This document shows positions 11,225-23,014 of a stretch of DNA of 64,000 bases, piece after piece (positions within the stretch are counted from its first letter, which is position 1; the number at the start of each line of letters is the position of its first letter). Source of the DNA: Cryptomeria japonica (taxonomy: Eukaryota; Streptophyta; Pinopsida; Cupressales; Cupressaceae); the NCBI RefSeq assembly GCF_030272615.1, contig NC_081406.1:185911770-185975769 (forward strand), written 5' to 3'. The notes below the pieces were generated by a model. That model made no database searches. It had not been told where the DNA came from and saw only the letters and a program-made list of their open reading frames with translations. The position numbers and the translations under genes were made by a program.

Positions 11225-12610
11225 TTACTGTTGTTCTTCAATGACTGTTGAATCCTCAGATGATGTCGGTGTAACTGGATCACCATTCTGTACCAGTGTA
11301 CTCATAGTAGGTTCATTTGTGATTATCTCTATTGTCGGTTCAAAGTCCATGTACCTTGAATTTCCTCTAAACTGTTCATCAATCTTCACATTTGCACTCT
11401 CAACAATTTTCTGCAATCTCTTGTTAAAACATCTATATGCCTTTCTCTTAGATGAATAACCAATAAATATTCCTTCATCACTTCTAGGATCAAATTTGCC
11501 AATATACTCATCTCTTCTAATATAGCATTTACTTCCAAATATTCTAAAATATTTAAGAGTAGGAGTATTACCAGAACATTGTTCATGAGGGGTCTTACCG
11601 GTTTTGCCTTTGATGTGAACTCTATTAAATGTATAGACTGTTGTATTGACAGCTTATCTCAAGTATATATGAGGTAGATTTGCTTCTGATATCATACTTC
11701 TAGCTGCATCCAAGATAGTTTTTTCCTTTCAACAACTCCATTCTGTTGGGGTGTCTGGGGTACTAATAACTGTCTTTTGATCTCGTTCACTTCATAGAAT
11801 GTATTAAATTCCCTAGATGTGAATTCACCTCCTTGATCTGAACTCAAACATTTGATTTTCTTGCCAGTTTCATTTTCTACCATCACCTTGAATAGTTTGA
11901 AGTTCTCAAATGCTTCAGATTTTTCCCTAAGAAAAGTAACCCAACACATTCTAGAATAGTCATCAATGATTAGCATAAAATACCTATCTCCTTGTATACT
12001 TCTAGTTGTTGTTGGACCACATAAATCAATATGGATTAAATCAAGAACATTGTTAGACTTCTCTGGAATACTCTTGAAAGTTGCTCTAACTTGCTTTCCA
12101 AATTTACATTCCTTACATACTGGATTGTGAGGTTTAACAATCTTACGTAAATCTCTTACTGCCTTAGTTGTACTAATTTTCACAATGCAATCTAAATTTA
12201 CATGACAAAGTCTTTTATGCCATAACCAACTTTCATCAATATGATAAATCAAACATGCTTTCTCATTGTTATTCAAATGAAAGATATTGCCTCTAGTCTT
12301 ATTACCGGTTGCAATTTCCAAACCAGTTCTCTTTAATATTTTGCATTTACCATTCTTGAATTGTAACTGAAATCCTTTCTCAACTAATTGACCAACACTT
12401 AAAAGATTATGCTTCAAACCTTCAACATAGTAAAAATTATTAGTATTGTGCTTACCATCAAAAGATATAGTGCCTTTTCCTTTGATCAAACAAGCTTTAT
12501 CATCTCCAAATCTTACTAGACCTCCATTGTATTCCTGAAAGGTTAAGAATTTACTCTTATCACTAGTCATGTGATGTGAACATCTTGAATCAATAATCCA
12601 TTCACCCTTA
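11225..12610 (-). pseudogene. Element E protease and integrase
   Basis: The protease motif reads WIIDSRCSHHMTSDKSKF: the Gly of the DSG active site is changed to Arg. It is followed by VEGLKHNLLSVGQL and the integrase HHCC region (WLWHKRLCHVNLD, then VCKECKFGKQ). The catalytic core has HIDLCGP, CLSSDQGGEF and PQQNGVVERKK. A frameshift at about 11715 moves the remaining integrase C-terminus (FGSKCYIRRDEY, EGIFIGYSSKRK) into another frame, ending in EEQQ near 11225. Spacing and order are normal for copia. Confidence 0.9.
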
Positions 12611-12704
12611 TCTTCAACTTTAGCTACCAGGGCCTGTTCTACCGGTTGAACAGTAGGTGTTGATTGATCTTTTGTTATAGCAATAAAATCCCACCCATTG
12701 TCTG

Positions 12705-13724
12705 TCAGTTCCTCATCAAAATCATCAGTAACTCCTTCATCAGCATAATAACATGATTTGTCTCTATTCTTCTTAAACTTGTACCTCTGATAATCAAGGT
12801 AGGCTTATATGTTCTTTTAGCTTCTTCTCTTAGTCTTGGATGTCTATTAGGACATCTAGAAGCCATATGACCTATCTTATTACAGTTAAAAAATTTAAAG
12901 GGTGCTTTACCTTTATACTTACTTCCAATTGGACCTTTAGGCATTTTTCTTGCAAATAGTCCTTCAAGCTCTTCAAGTTCTTCATTTTCTCTCCTTCTTT
13001 CTTCAATTTCTCTTACATAAAAGGCTTTCCAATCATATTTCTCAAATGATGATGATGATGCTACAGATGATGATGATTCTTTGAAAGCTAGATCTATCTT
13101 AATAGTAGTAACAAGATCAAATTCCTCAAGTTCAAAAGATGAAAGTTTTCCAACCAAAGTGTCTCTAGATACTAATGTATTAGGCATTGTTCTCAATTCA
13201 TTTATAGTAGTAACTTTCATTTTATATGCCGGTGGCAATTCTCTTAAAACTTTAGAAACAATCTCATCTTCACTTAAGGTTCCTCCACAACATTGTATAC
13301 CTAAAACAATTTCATTTACTCTTTCCATAAAAGCATAAATTCTTTCATCTTCTTCCATTTTCATATTTTCATACCTGACCCAAAAGCATTCAAGTTTTGT
13401 AATTTTGACTGTGGAATCCCTTTCATTCAATGTTTCCAGTTTATCCCAAATAGCTTTAGCAGTAGATCTATCTGATAATCCCATGACTTGCTCATCCGAT
13501 AATGCACTCAAAAGTGCTTCACTTGCTTTGCAATCATTTTCCTCATCTTTGGCCAAGTTAGGTGGATTAGGTTGACCTTGAGTAGGAGCAGTATAGCCAT
13601 TCTTTGTACCATCCCATATGTCCTTTCCATTGCAATTCAAATGTGTCTCCATCCTGATCTTCCATATTCCATAGTTAGTTCCATCAAGTTTAGGACTGTT
13701 CTTCCTGAAATAGTTAGAAGACAT
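12705..13724 (-). pseudogene. Element E gag
   Basis: A 339-residue stretch starting MSSNYFRKNSPKLDGTNYGI, the usual copia gag start (LDGTNY..W...M). The UBN2 region (AKAIWDKLETLNERDSTVKI, then MEEDERIYAFMERVNEI) is followed by a serine-rich stretch, a coiled-coil EEL region and a zinc knuckle FNCNKIGHMASRC whose first Cys is Phe. A frameshift near 12800 replaces the last residues. The homologous gag of J keeps the frame there, which locates the change. It lies 43 bases from the primer site. Confidence 0.88.
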
Positions 13725-13766
13725 TGGATCTCCTCAAGCTGTTAAACTTCTACAAAAAGAGGACTA

Positions 13767-13779
13767 GGCTTTAATACCA
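13767..13779 (-). other. Primer-binding site of element E
   Basis: Reads TGGTATTAAAGCC on the element strand, a mutated form of the initiator tRNA-Met site TGGTATCAGAGCC, two bases inside the 5' LTR. Confidence 0.8.
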
Positions 13780-13781
13780 AT

Positions 13782-14824
13782 TGTTAGGTCCCAGAGACAA
13801 TTGAGAGGGGGGGGGGGTGAATCAGTTGTTGAATAAATTCAACCAAAATTAACTTACCCAAAACTTAATGCTTAATGTCGGTAAACCAAACTTTATGCTG
13901 GTAGACAGTTTTATTAGTTAATTGTAGTACCGGTAAAGATTAATGCATGAAACAGAAAGACATTAACATCCACAACACATAACACCAATATTTGTACGTG
14001 GAAACACTATAAGAGGATAAACCATGATGGGAAGCCTTACCCATAATCAAATGTTACTACTGAAGATAATATGTGTGTACAATATGGATTTTGCACATGC
14101 AAAAAGGCCAGCTGCCTAGAGTTCACTGCTCAATCACAAATGAGAGTCACACTGACTACAATTGGATGGTTAAATCCAATGATAATGTACTGATTAAAAT
14201 AACATCTTCATATGCTAGATTTAGTACCAGTTTAGTTCTGGTTACCTTTACAAAAACCTTCCTTCAACCTTCAAATGATGTCTACGTGTATAGTTCTACT
14301 TATTTTCACATATACCCTATTTCAATCCTTTTTCAACCGCATATCAATCTCACAAATGAGATTTTACATTTATACCATAACCTAAGACCAATTGAATAGG
14401 TTGGCTCACTAAAAGATATTGCAATAAAATCAATTACAAATAAAACAATATTCGATGCATGATGTTGGCTCAATGCATTTACAATAAATTTAAATCATCT
14501 CCATAATGTGTCATGCTGATCTGGAATAGATATGTCTACTGATGTATATCCTGGACCTATTTGTCGGTAACAACAAATATGAAAACTTGAATAGACCAGT
14601 AACCAAATTTCCAGAACCAGGTGATCAAATAATGTCTTCGACATAACCAAGTACTCACCAAGTCATTTCAAGTGCCGATGAACAATATAACCTATTGGTG
14701 AACCAAATATCGATGACTGTGCATAAGTATCTGACTTGCTGGTGAACATAACCAAAGATCTCCAAGTGTTGATAAGTGTTGACATCAATGACAAAACCAT
14801 ATCAACATAACCAAAATACCAACA
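13782..14824 (-). repeat. 5' LTR of element E
   Basis: In window orientation it starts TGTTAGGTCCCAGAGACAAT plus a G-run and ends AATACCAACA (1043 bases). It is similar along its length to the LTR of J (23015-24134). The partner 3' LTR is not in the window. The next five bases, ACTAT, would be the target-site duplication. Confidence 0.85.
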
Positions 14825-15201
14825 ACTATATGGTGTTGTTAGGGGTCATATGGTGTCCTAAGTGGTCATATAGTGTCGTTAGGGGTCATATGGTGTTCTT
14901 TAACCCCTTAGGACACCATATGACCCTTAATGACACCATATGGTGTCCTAAGGGGTCATCTAATGTTGTTAGGAGTCATGTAGTGTCCTAAGGAGTCATA
15001 TGGTGTTCTATTGCCCCTTAGGACACCATATGACCCCTAAAGACACCATATGCCCCCTTAGGACACCATATGGCATCATTAAGGGTCATATGGTGTTGTT
15101 AGGGGCCATATTGTATCCAAACAGGTCATATGGTGTTCTATGACACCTTAGGACACCATATGACCCCTAACGACACCATATGGTGTCCTTAGGGATCATA
15201 T
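14825..15201. repeat. Palindromic minisatellite built on GGGGTCATATGGTGTCCTTA
   Basis: About 18 degenerate copies of a unit of about 20-21 bases, in both orientations. Forward copies read GGGGTCATATGGTGTCCTAA; reversed copies read TTAGGACACCATATGACCCC. Each carries a CATATG core, so neighbouring opposite copies can fold into long hairpins (for example around 14905-14960). It fills the whole gap between the LTRs of E and H. There is no coding content. Confidence 0.9.
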
Positions 15202-16096
15202 TGTTGGGATCCAAGAACACTGAGAGGGGGGTGAATCAGTTTTTTGTCGGTAAGATAAGATTTTTATAATTTTATTACATACACATAAACTGGTAAATGA
15301 ATAAACATATAGCTTGAAGAAAATAAATCATCCACATGTATGAACATCATAACACATAGAATTATACGTAGAAAACCTCAAAGAGGAAAAACACATGGTG
15401 GGATTTGTGACCCACAATATCAATGTACTGACCATATGAAAGACATTACATAGAGAGGGGGCTTGCACAAGCAGAAAGGCACACTGCCTAGAGCACATTG
15501 CTCATCACTAAAGAGTCTCACTATCTACAAGCTTATGCTGAAGTAAAACAATAATAATGAACTCACAAAATGCATCTCCTAAACCAAAAAGAGTTCTAGT
15601 TATGGATTTTCTCTGTACTGGTTCATAAATCCTGAACACTTCTACTGGTATTTCCTTCCCTCCAATAATTCCTTACAAAACATCTATAGATCATTGCATG
15701 ATACAACATTTGTATACAAATGATCTTCGCATTACACAGTTCTATATCCACAATCCAATTCTGTTATAATCTACAATCTTATCCATCATGTCATAATGAC
15801 CTAACACACTGACCTATATACCCTTTACAAACAATATCCCTTATGTGGGCTTACAATACAAAAAGATATATAATGTCGGCCTTATACAATAATTACAAAA
15901 TGATTTTACAAATAAAACTTCCTTGATGTCAGCTTCCCTGAAGTGTTGGATGTTGGTGCTAGTGCCGGTTGTAACCCTGGATGCTCAATGTTGATGTCTG
16001 TTGGTGAATGCCTCCTAATGCCAGTATATGACTTCCATCTAATCTTGTTGCCATCAATGACAAAAAAATGAATCTGATGAGTGTCAATTGCCAACA
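15202..16096 (-). repeat. 3' LTR of element H
   Basis: An 895-base segment from TGTTGGGATCCAAGAACACT and AGAGGGGGGTGAATCAG to AATTGCCAACA in window orientation. It has TG and CA ends on the element strand and a purine tract next to it (16097-16115, seen as pyrimidines here). No second copy is present, so the left boundary rests on the terminal motif shared with the other copia LTRs. Confidence 0.78.
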
Positions 16097-16109
16097 ATCT
16101 CCACCTTTG

Positions 16110-17807
16110 GCATTGATAGCAACACTCATGTGAAAAATGGATAAGCTATTGGTCCAACTGAAAAAATGACATATGCTCCCCCTGAGCAATACACTCCTTC
16201 TGATATCCTTCCCATATTATTTTGTCTGATATTTTTCACATATATACACTCCCCCTTTGGCATCAATGCCAAAAACCAGTGAAAGAATGAATAAATACTG
16301 ATTATTCTACCGAAGCTTGACCAATTTCAAAATTTCTAGGTAAGCCTTGTCTAGCAACTGTAAGTACGTATCCCAGTTGGTTTTGAAGGTTTCTGATATG
16401 GATACTAGTCCACTCAGTAAGTGTGCAAGTATTTGAGACTTCTATCAGTGTCAATTTTGCAATCATGTCCATACACTCTCTCTTATGTACACCTAGTGAA
16501 TCCAATCTTGGACTCACAATCCTCTAAGACTCCTTGCTCTTCGAATTATATTTTCTCTCTCCTTCTCAAAAAAATAAATTTGATTCTCCAAAGACAAAAT
16601 TTGACCATCAACAGATGTTATTAGAGAGGTCAATCCATCAAAAGAATTTGCAATGTTAGCTACCTTATCATATAATTCCTTCAATCTGCTATCTACATTT
16701 GCTATAAGAATTTCTATGTTAGAACAGACCTTGTAGACATTTGTATACTATTTCAAACAATTCTCAATAAGAATTAGTTTATCTTCAATTTTCTTCTTCT
16801 CAGTTTCAATGATTTGGTCAAAGGCGGCTCTTTTAGCCATAGTGAATCTCTCTAGTGCCTATCAGTCACAAATCTACTGCAGTGATTGAAAATTGTTAGA
16901 TATGTGCTCAGTTAGTGTCTTAAGCTTTCCAGAAGGGACTACTTAATTTTTAATCATACAATTAGGTATTAATCTATGCAAAACTATAACTGAATGTTCT
17001 ATTATTCCCTTATCTGCAGATCCCTCTTTTAGCAACTTTTGAGTACCTACCATCATTAATTCAGTGGGACTCATCTCAATTATTGTTTTCTTCTCAACTT
17101 GAGAAGTGTCAATTGCCAAAATCTTCATCGAGGAATCAATATCTACTGCCAATATAGTCTCAGTTCCCTTTACTTTTACCTCCTTTGCACCAGTGGATTC
17201 CCCACTTGGTGCAGTAACAATTACTATCGGTGGAGTATTATCCACAATATTCTCAGTATCCTGTACATTGCCTTGCTCAAAAATAGTTTTTGCTGGTATA
17301 AATTGTACACTCTCCTTTGTTTCTGGTGGTGTCTGTACACCCTTATTTTCTGCCGGTATATCTAAAATTGGCTCTAAACTCCCCAAGATACCTTTCCCTT
17401 TTGATTTATTTGGAATGGTGGAAGTTGTTCCCTTAACAAATTCTTCTTAAGAGGTAAGAAAGTTTGGATTCCTTTGGAAGAATTTGGCCCAACCCTCACT
17501 TGTCTCATTTATAACCTCATTAACTCTGCCCATCATTAGGCTTATTTGTCAGAGTTTTCTACTAAAAACTATCCAATTAGCAACATCTATACACCTCTTC
17601 ATTTCTTCATTACTTATTGCACCACACAAATTCAAGAGTTCTACTTCCTTAACTCTCTATCCCTCTTGACTGTGTCAAGTCTTCTAGCATCTAGTTTATT
17701 GTACATTGATAGAGGAATTTCCTTCAAAATTTCTACTAAGGTTTTCTTATAAATATCTATGTGCAACAAAATTGCCCCTTCTATCTCATTTTTCTCATTA
17801 TTTGTAG
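16110..17807 (-). pseudogene. Accessory ORF of element H, central and C-terminal parts
   Basis: I do not recognise this protein. From the right: ILLHIDIYKKTLVEILKEIP and YNKLDARRLDTVKRDRELRK, which align with HLDIYIRNFLMEVVDEIP and YRRLEARRLAIVELDKKIKI of element G. It continues NEEMKRCIDVANWIVFSRKL, then a proline/threonine/valine-rich linker (open at 16943-17386), then a long helical region (KKKIEDKLILIENCLK, SRLKELYDKVANIANSFDGL, QILSLENQIYFFEKE) to about 16300. Stops and frameshifts occur. It has no transmembrane segment, signal peptide or pol motif. It sits where some copia elements carry an env-like ORF, between pol and 3' LTR, but nothing in it looks like an envelope protein. Confidence 0.6.
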
Positions 17808-19014
17808 ATTAAGAAAAGCTTTATATGGATTGAAGCAAGCTCCCAGAGCATGGTATGCTAGACTAGATAAATATCTTTTAAAGATTGGATACACAAAAGG
17901 TAATGTTGACAGTAACTTGTATTGCAAAATTACCAATGATGACATTTTAGTTATTGAATTATTTATGGATGATATCATTTTTGGAGGAGAAGAAGAGCTA
18001 TGCAAAGATTTTACTAATAATATGCAAGAAGAATTTGAAATGTCTATGATTGGAGAGATAAAAAAAATTATAGGTTTGCAGATTTCTCAAACAGATAAAG
18101 GTATATTCATTTGTCAAACAAAGTACTTGAAAGAACTTTTGAATAAATTTGGAATGGAAAACTTCAAACCAGTAAGCACTCCTATGACTACAACTGATAA
18201 ATTGACATCAAAGGATGATTCATCTCCTATAAATCTGACAAGGTACAAATCTATGACTGGAGGGTTACTGTATTTGACACAAACTAGACCTGATATAATG
18301 AATGCAATATGTATTGTTTCAAGATTTCAAAGCAATCCTAAAGAAAATCATGAAACTGCAGTAAAAAGGATTTTCTGGTACCTACAAGGCACAACAAATC
18401 TTGGTTTATGGTATCCTAAGGATGACAATTTTGAGTTATGTGCATATACAAACACAAATTGGACAGGAGATGTGGATGACAGAAAGAGTACCACTGGTTG
18501 TGCATTCTTTCTTGGTAGAAGATTAATTTCATGGATCAGCAAGAAGCAGACTTGCACATCATTATCTACAACAAAAGTAGAATATGTTGCAACAACAACT
18601 AATTGCACTCAGGTATTATGGATCAAGAAAATGTTGAAGGATATCAAGGTAAAATGCAAAGAATTGGTAATTATTTACTCTGATAATTCAGAAGCAATAG
18701 ATATATCAAAGAATTTGGTATTTCACTCTAAAACAAAGCATGTTTCTATTAAGTATAATTTTCTGAAAGAAAATGTTGAAGCAAATGAATTGAGATTGGT
18801 TTATGTGAACAATAAAGAGCAAATTGCAGATATTTTTACAAAGCCTTTTCCTAAGGAAACATTTGAATATCTCAGAGAGAAGCTTGGGGTAATCAACCCA
18901 CCGACAGAGACTTAAATGTTGCAGATTGGCATCAAATCGATAGGGACTAACAAAAAAATATTTTCCATCTTGATGAAGGAGAGCTACTGCTCAAGGGGAG
19001 TAGTTAGTTGTATC
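17808..19014 (+). pseudogene. Copia fragment I: RT C-terminal half and RNase H, plus strand
   Basis: An open stretch of about 370 codons, starting abruptly at [20 protein letters not shown]. It contains FMDDIIFGG (FMDD in place of YVDD), [20 protein letters not shown] and RYKSMTGGLLYLTQTRPDI. It then has RNase H motifs NTNWTGDVDDRKSTTG, SLSTTKVEYV, IYSDNSEAIDISKN and ADIFTKPFPKETFEYLREKL, ending with a natural-looking stop at 18913-18915. It is closely related to J and E. The left junction with H near 17808 and the right junction with J near 19014 are both breaks; no LTR is left. Confidence 0.9.
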
Positions 19015-20471
19015 TATTGATGTTGAGTTATCACAATAAATAACTACTAGTTCATTACATTTTATCTTGATATCCTTCAACATTTTCTCGATCCATAATA
19101 CTTGAGTGCAATTAGTTGTTGTTGCAACATATTTTTCTTCTGTTGTAGATAATGATGTGCAAGTCTGCTTCTTGCTGATCCATGAAAATAATCTTCTACC
19201 AAGAAAGAATGTGCTGCCAGTGGTACTCTTTCTATAATCCACATCTCCTTCCCAATTTGCATCTATATATGGACATAACTCAAAATTTTCATCCTTAGGG
19301 TACCATAAACCAGGATTAGTTGTGCCTTGCAGGTATCAAAAAATCCTTTTCACTACAGTTTCACGATTTTCTTTAGGATTGCTTTGAAATCTTGAAACAA
19401 TACATACTTCATTCATTATATCAGGTCTGGTTTGTGTCAAATATAGTAACCCTCCAATCATAGATTTGTACCTTGTTGGATTTATAGGTACCGAATCATC
19501 CTTTGATGTCAATTTATCAGTTGTAATCATAAGAGTGCTTACCGGTTTGGAGTTTTCCATTACAAATTTCTTCAAAAGTTCCTTCAAGTATTTATTTTTT
19601 ACAAATGAATATACCTTTATCTATTTGAGAAATCTGCAAACCTAGAAAAAAAAAATTTCTCTCCAATCATAGACATTTCAAATTATTCCTTCATCCTATT
19701 AGCAAAATCTTTGCATAGCTCTTCTTCTCCTCCAAAAATGATATCATCCACAAATACTTCAAAAACTAAAATGTCATCATTGGTAATTTTGTAATACAAA
19801 TTACTATCAATATTACCTTTTGTGTATCCTATCTTTAAAAGATATTTATCTAGTCTAGCATACCATGCTTTGTGAGCTTGCTTCAATCCATATAAAGATT
19901 TTCTTAATCTGCAAACCATATCCTTATCATCTGTTAATGAAAATCCATCAGCCTGCTCAATGTAAACTTCTTCTTCAAGATCTCCATTCAAAATTGCACA
20001 TTTTACATCCATCTGAAAAACCTTGTAGTTCTTGTGAGCTAACAATTCAAGAAATAGTCTTATTGCTTCAATTCTGGCTACCGGTGTAAAGGTTTCATTA
20101 TAATCAATTCCTTCTTTCAGAGAATAACCTTTACAAACTAATCTTTCTTTGTTTCTGATTACTTCATCATCTTCATTTAGTTTATTTCTAAATGCCCATT
20201 TAGTTCCAATTACATTTTTGTTTTTAGGCGGGGGAACTAATGTCCAAGTATTATTCTTTTCAATCTATTTTAATTCTTCTTCCATTGCTTTTATCCAATG
20301 TTTATCTTTACATGCTTCAACAACTGATGCTGGTCCAACTTGAGAGATTAACAACACCTCTTCATTTGCCAATCTTCCTCTTGTCATAACACCTTGATTT
20401 TTATTTCCATTTATCTGATTTTCTGAATGATTCAATCTTACATACCTGGGTTTTTTTTTATTTCCATTCAC
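19015..20471 (-). pseudogene. Element J reverse transcriptase and partial RNase H
   Basis: From 20471: MNGNKKKPRYVRLNHSENQI, the linker HWIKAMEEELK, a stop, [70 protein letters not shown] and FVDDIIFGG (at about 19745). After a stop near 19683 the sequence is frameshifted through about 19590. It then continues LLKKFVMENSKPVST, GGLLYLTQTRPDIM and RNase H motifs RKSTTGSTFFLGRRLFSW and YCDNSTSID, where it ends. The catalytic Tyr is Phe and several codons are lost. Confidence 0.9.
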
Positions 20472-20477
20472 AGGTTG

Positions 20478-21880
20478 CTATTCTTCAGTTACAGTTGAGT
20501 TCTCTGATGATGCTAGTGTGACTAGATCTTCATTTTGTTCCACTACAATCCATGCCAGTTCATTTATAATCAGTTCTACTGCTGGTTCAAATCCTATAGA
20601 TCTTGATTCTCCTCTAAAATGTTCATCTATCCTCACATTAGTACTTTCAATAATTTTCTGCAATATTTTATTATAACATATATATGCCTTGCTTCTAGTT
20701 GAATAACCAAGAAATATTCCTTCATCACTTCCAGGATCAAATTTTTCAATAGACTCATCTCTCCTAATATAGCATTTGCTTCCAAATATTTTGAAATATT
20801 TAAGAGTAGAAATATGACCGAACCATAGTTCATAAGGGGTCTTACTAGTTTCACCTTTGAACTCTGTTGAAAGTATAAACTGTTGTATTTATTGCTTCTC
20901 TCGAGTATATATGAGGTATATTTTCTTCCATCATCATGGTTCTTGCTGCATCTAGTATAGTTTTGTTCTTCCTTTCCACAACTCCATTTTCCTGGGGTGT
21001 CTGGGGTGCTGATAGTTGTCTTTTGATTCCATTCTCTTCATAGTATGCATTGAATTCCCTAGATGTGAATTCTCCTCCTTGATCAAATCTCAAACATTTG
21101 ATTTTCTCATTAGTTTCATTCTCTACCATTACCTTGTATATCTTGAATCTCTCGAAATCTTCTGATTTCTCCTTGAGAAAAGTAACCCAACACATTCTAG
21201 AATAATGATCAATTATTAGCATAAAGTATCTATCACCCTGAGGACTTCTTGTTCTTGCTAGACCACATAAATTAGTATGAATTAAATCAAGAATATTGTT
21301 GGATTTCTCAAAAATTCTCTTAAATGTTGTTCTAACTTGGTTTCCCATTTGACATTCCTTACATACCGGATTATGAGGTTTCATACTATTAGGTAAATCC
21401 CTTATTGCCCTGGTTGAACTGATCTTTAAAATGCAATAAAAATTCACATGACAGAGTTTTTTATGCCACAACCAACTTTCATCAATCTGAGCAATCAAAC
21501 ATGTCTTATTGTTGGTATTCAAATGAAAGATATTACCTTTAGTCTGATTACCGGTTGCAATCTCCAATCCAGTTCAGTTTATGATTTTGCATTTTCCATT
21601 CTTGAATTGTAATTGAAATCCTTTTTCCACTAACTAACCAACACTCAAAAGATTATGCTTTAAACTTTCAACATAATAAACATTATCAGTATTGTGCTTA
21701 CCATCCAAAGGTATAATGCCTCTTCCTTTGATCAAACAAGATTTGTCATCTCAAAATCTTACTTGACCTCCATGATATTCCTGTAATGATAAGAATTTGC
21801 TTTTATCACCAATCATATGATGCAAGCATCCAGTATCAATGATCCATTCATCCTTTTCTTCAATTTTTGTTTCTAATGCC
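20478..21880 (-). pseudogene. Element J protease and integrase
   Basis: The protease motif appears as WIIDTGCLHHMIGDKSKF near 21850 (DTG active site intact). After stops and damaged codons, integrase is open at 20851-21567 with WLWHKKLCHVNFY, VCKECQMGNQ, HTNLCGL (first catalytic Asp changed to Asn), CLRFDQGGEF and PQENGVVERKN. A frameshift follows and the C-terminal part FGSKCYIRRDES is read to 20478. Loss of the first DDE residue alone would inactivate it. Confidence 0.9.
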
Positions 21881-21939
21881 TGCTCTATCGATTTGACAAT
21901 AGGTGTCGATTAATCTTCTTTTATTGCAACAAATCCCAT

Positions 21940-22958
21940 CCACTATCTGCTGGATCTTCATCAAAATCATCTGTAACACCTTAATTTGCATAGTAACATG
22001 ACTTATCTCTATTTTTCATAGATTTGTATCTCTGATATTCAGGGTTAGGCTTATATGTTCTCTTTGCCTCATCTCTTAGTCTTGAATTTCTATCAGGACA
22101 CCTAGATGCCATATGACCAACTTTATTGCAATTAAAACATTTGAAAGGTGCTTTACCTTCATACTTACTTCCTGCTGGACATTGAGGCATCTTCCTTGCA
22201 AATAGTGCTTCAAGTTCTTCAAGTTCTTCACTTTATCTTCTAATATCTTCAAGTTATTTTGCACAAAGTGTTTTCCAATTAGATTTGTTAGATGATGATG
22301 ATGATGATGATGCTTTGAAGGCTATATCAGTCTTGATTGTAGCAACAGGACCAAATTCTTCAAACTCAAATTCTGAAAGTTTTCCATCCAATGTATCTCT
22401 AGATACTGATGTATTAGGCATTGTTCTCAACTCATTAATAGCTGTCACTTTCATTTTGTAAGTCGGTGGAAAATCTCTTAAAACTTTAGAAACAATTTCA
22501 TATTCACTTAAAGATCCTCCACAACATTGTATTCCTAAATCAATTTCATTAACTCTTTCCATAAATGCAGAAATTCTTTCATCCTCGTCCATTTTTAAAT
22601 TTTCATAACTGACCCGGTAACATTGCAGTTTTGCAATTTTGATGGTGGAATCTCCTTCATTCAATGTATCCAGTTTGTCCTAAATAGCTTTTGCTATAGA
22701 TTTTTCTGATAATCCCATCATTTGTTGATCTGATAATGCACTTAGAAGTGCTTCTCTTTCTTTGCAATCATTCTCCAAGTCTTTAGCCAAGGTTGGTGGA
22801 TTAGGGTCATTTTGATTAGGAGCAACATAGCCATTCCTTGTAACATCTCATATCTCTCTTCCAATGCAGTTTAGATGTGTCTCCATTCTAATATTCCATA
22901 TACCATAGTTAGTTCCATCAATTTTGGGACTATCCTTCTTGAAGATATTTGCTGCCAA
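21940..22958 (-). pseudogene. Element J gag
   Basis: Homologous to E gag from LAANIFKKDSPKIDGTNYGI. The codon matching the E start is TTG at 22956-22958, so the original start appears lost. UBN2 motifs (SIAKAI, stop, DKLDTLNEGDSTIKI; MDEDERISAFMERVNEI), a poly-Ser tract, an EELEELEALF helix and an intact zinc knuckle CFNCNKVGHMASRC follow. At least two stops fall where E has Trp, consistent with G-to-A change on the coding strand. Confidence 0.88.
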
Positions 22959-22999
22959 GGATCTCCTCAAGTTGTTAGGCTTTTGCAAAGAGAGGACTA

Positions 23000-23013
23000 G
23001 GATTTGATACCGA
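23000..23013 (-). other. Primer-binding site of element J
   Basis: Reads TCGGTATCAAATCC on the element strand next to the 5' LTR; a mutated initiator tRNA-Met site, same place as in D, E and G. Confidence 0.78.
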
Positions 23014-23014
23014 T

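Larger units (their letters stand above)
2111..14824 (-). mobile_element. Copia element E, minus strand, split by element D
   Basis: E is read right to left: 5' LTR 13782-14824, primer site 13767-13779, gag, protease/integrase, then RT. RT is cut at 10796 by element D and resumes at 2677. It stops at 2111 where the LTR of F begins, so RNase H and the 3' LTR of E are not seen. The RT halves join in the same region on either side of D, at HK and [16 protein letters not shown]. Frameshifts and stop codons show that it is inactive. Its proteins and LTR are closely related to element J, so E and J are two copies of one family. Confidence 0.85.
15202..17807 (-). mobile_element. Copia-type element H, minus strand, truncated, with accessory ORF
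   Basis: H consists of a 3' LTR (15202-16096), a purine-rich tract GCCAAAGGTGGAGAT on the element strand, and a long non-pol ORF read right to left to about 17807. There the sequence switches abruptly to plus-strand copia RT (fragment I). No gag or pol of H is left. Its LTR differs from those of E, J and D, so it is not the missing end of J even though it lies in the right orientation. It belongs to the same general type as G: LTR plus accessory ORF. Confidence 0.75.

Noticed and set aside
14825-15201. CRISPR-like look of regularly spaced repeats
   Set aside because: Units are contiguous without unique spacers, occur in both orientations, and the host is a plant; it is a minisatellite. The same applies to 61041-61446.
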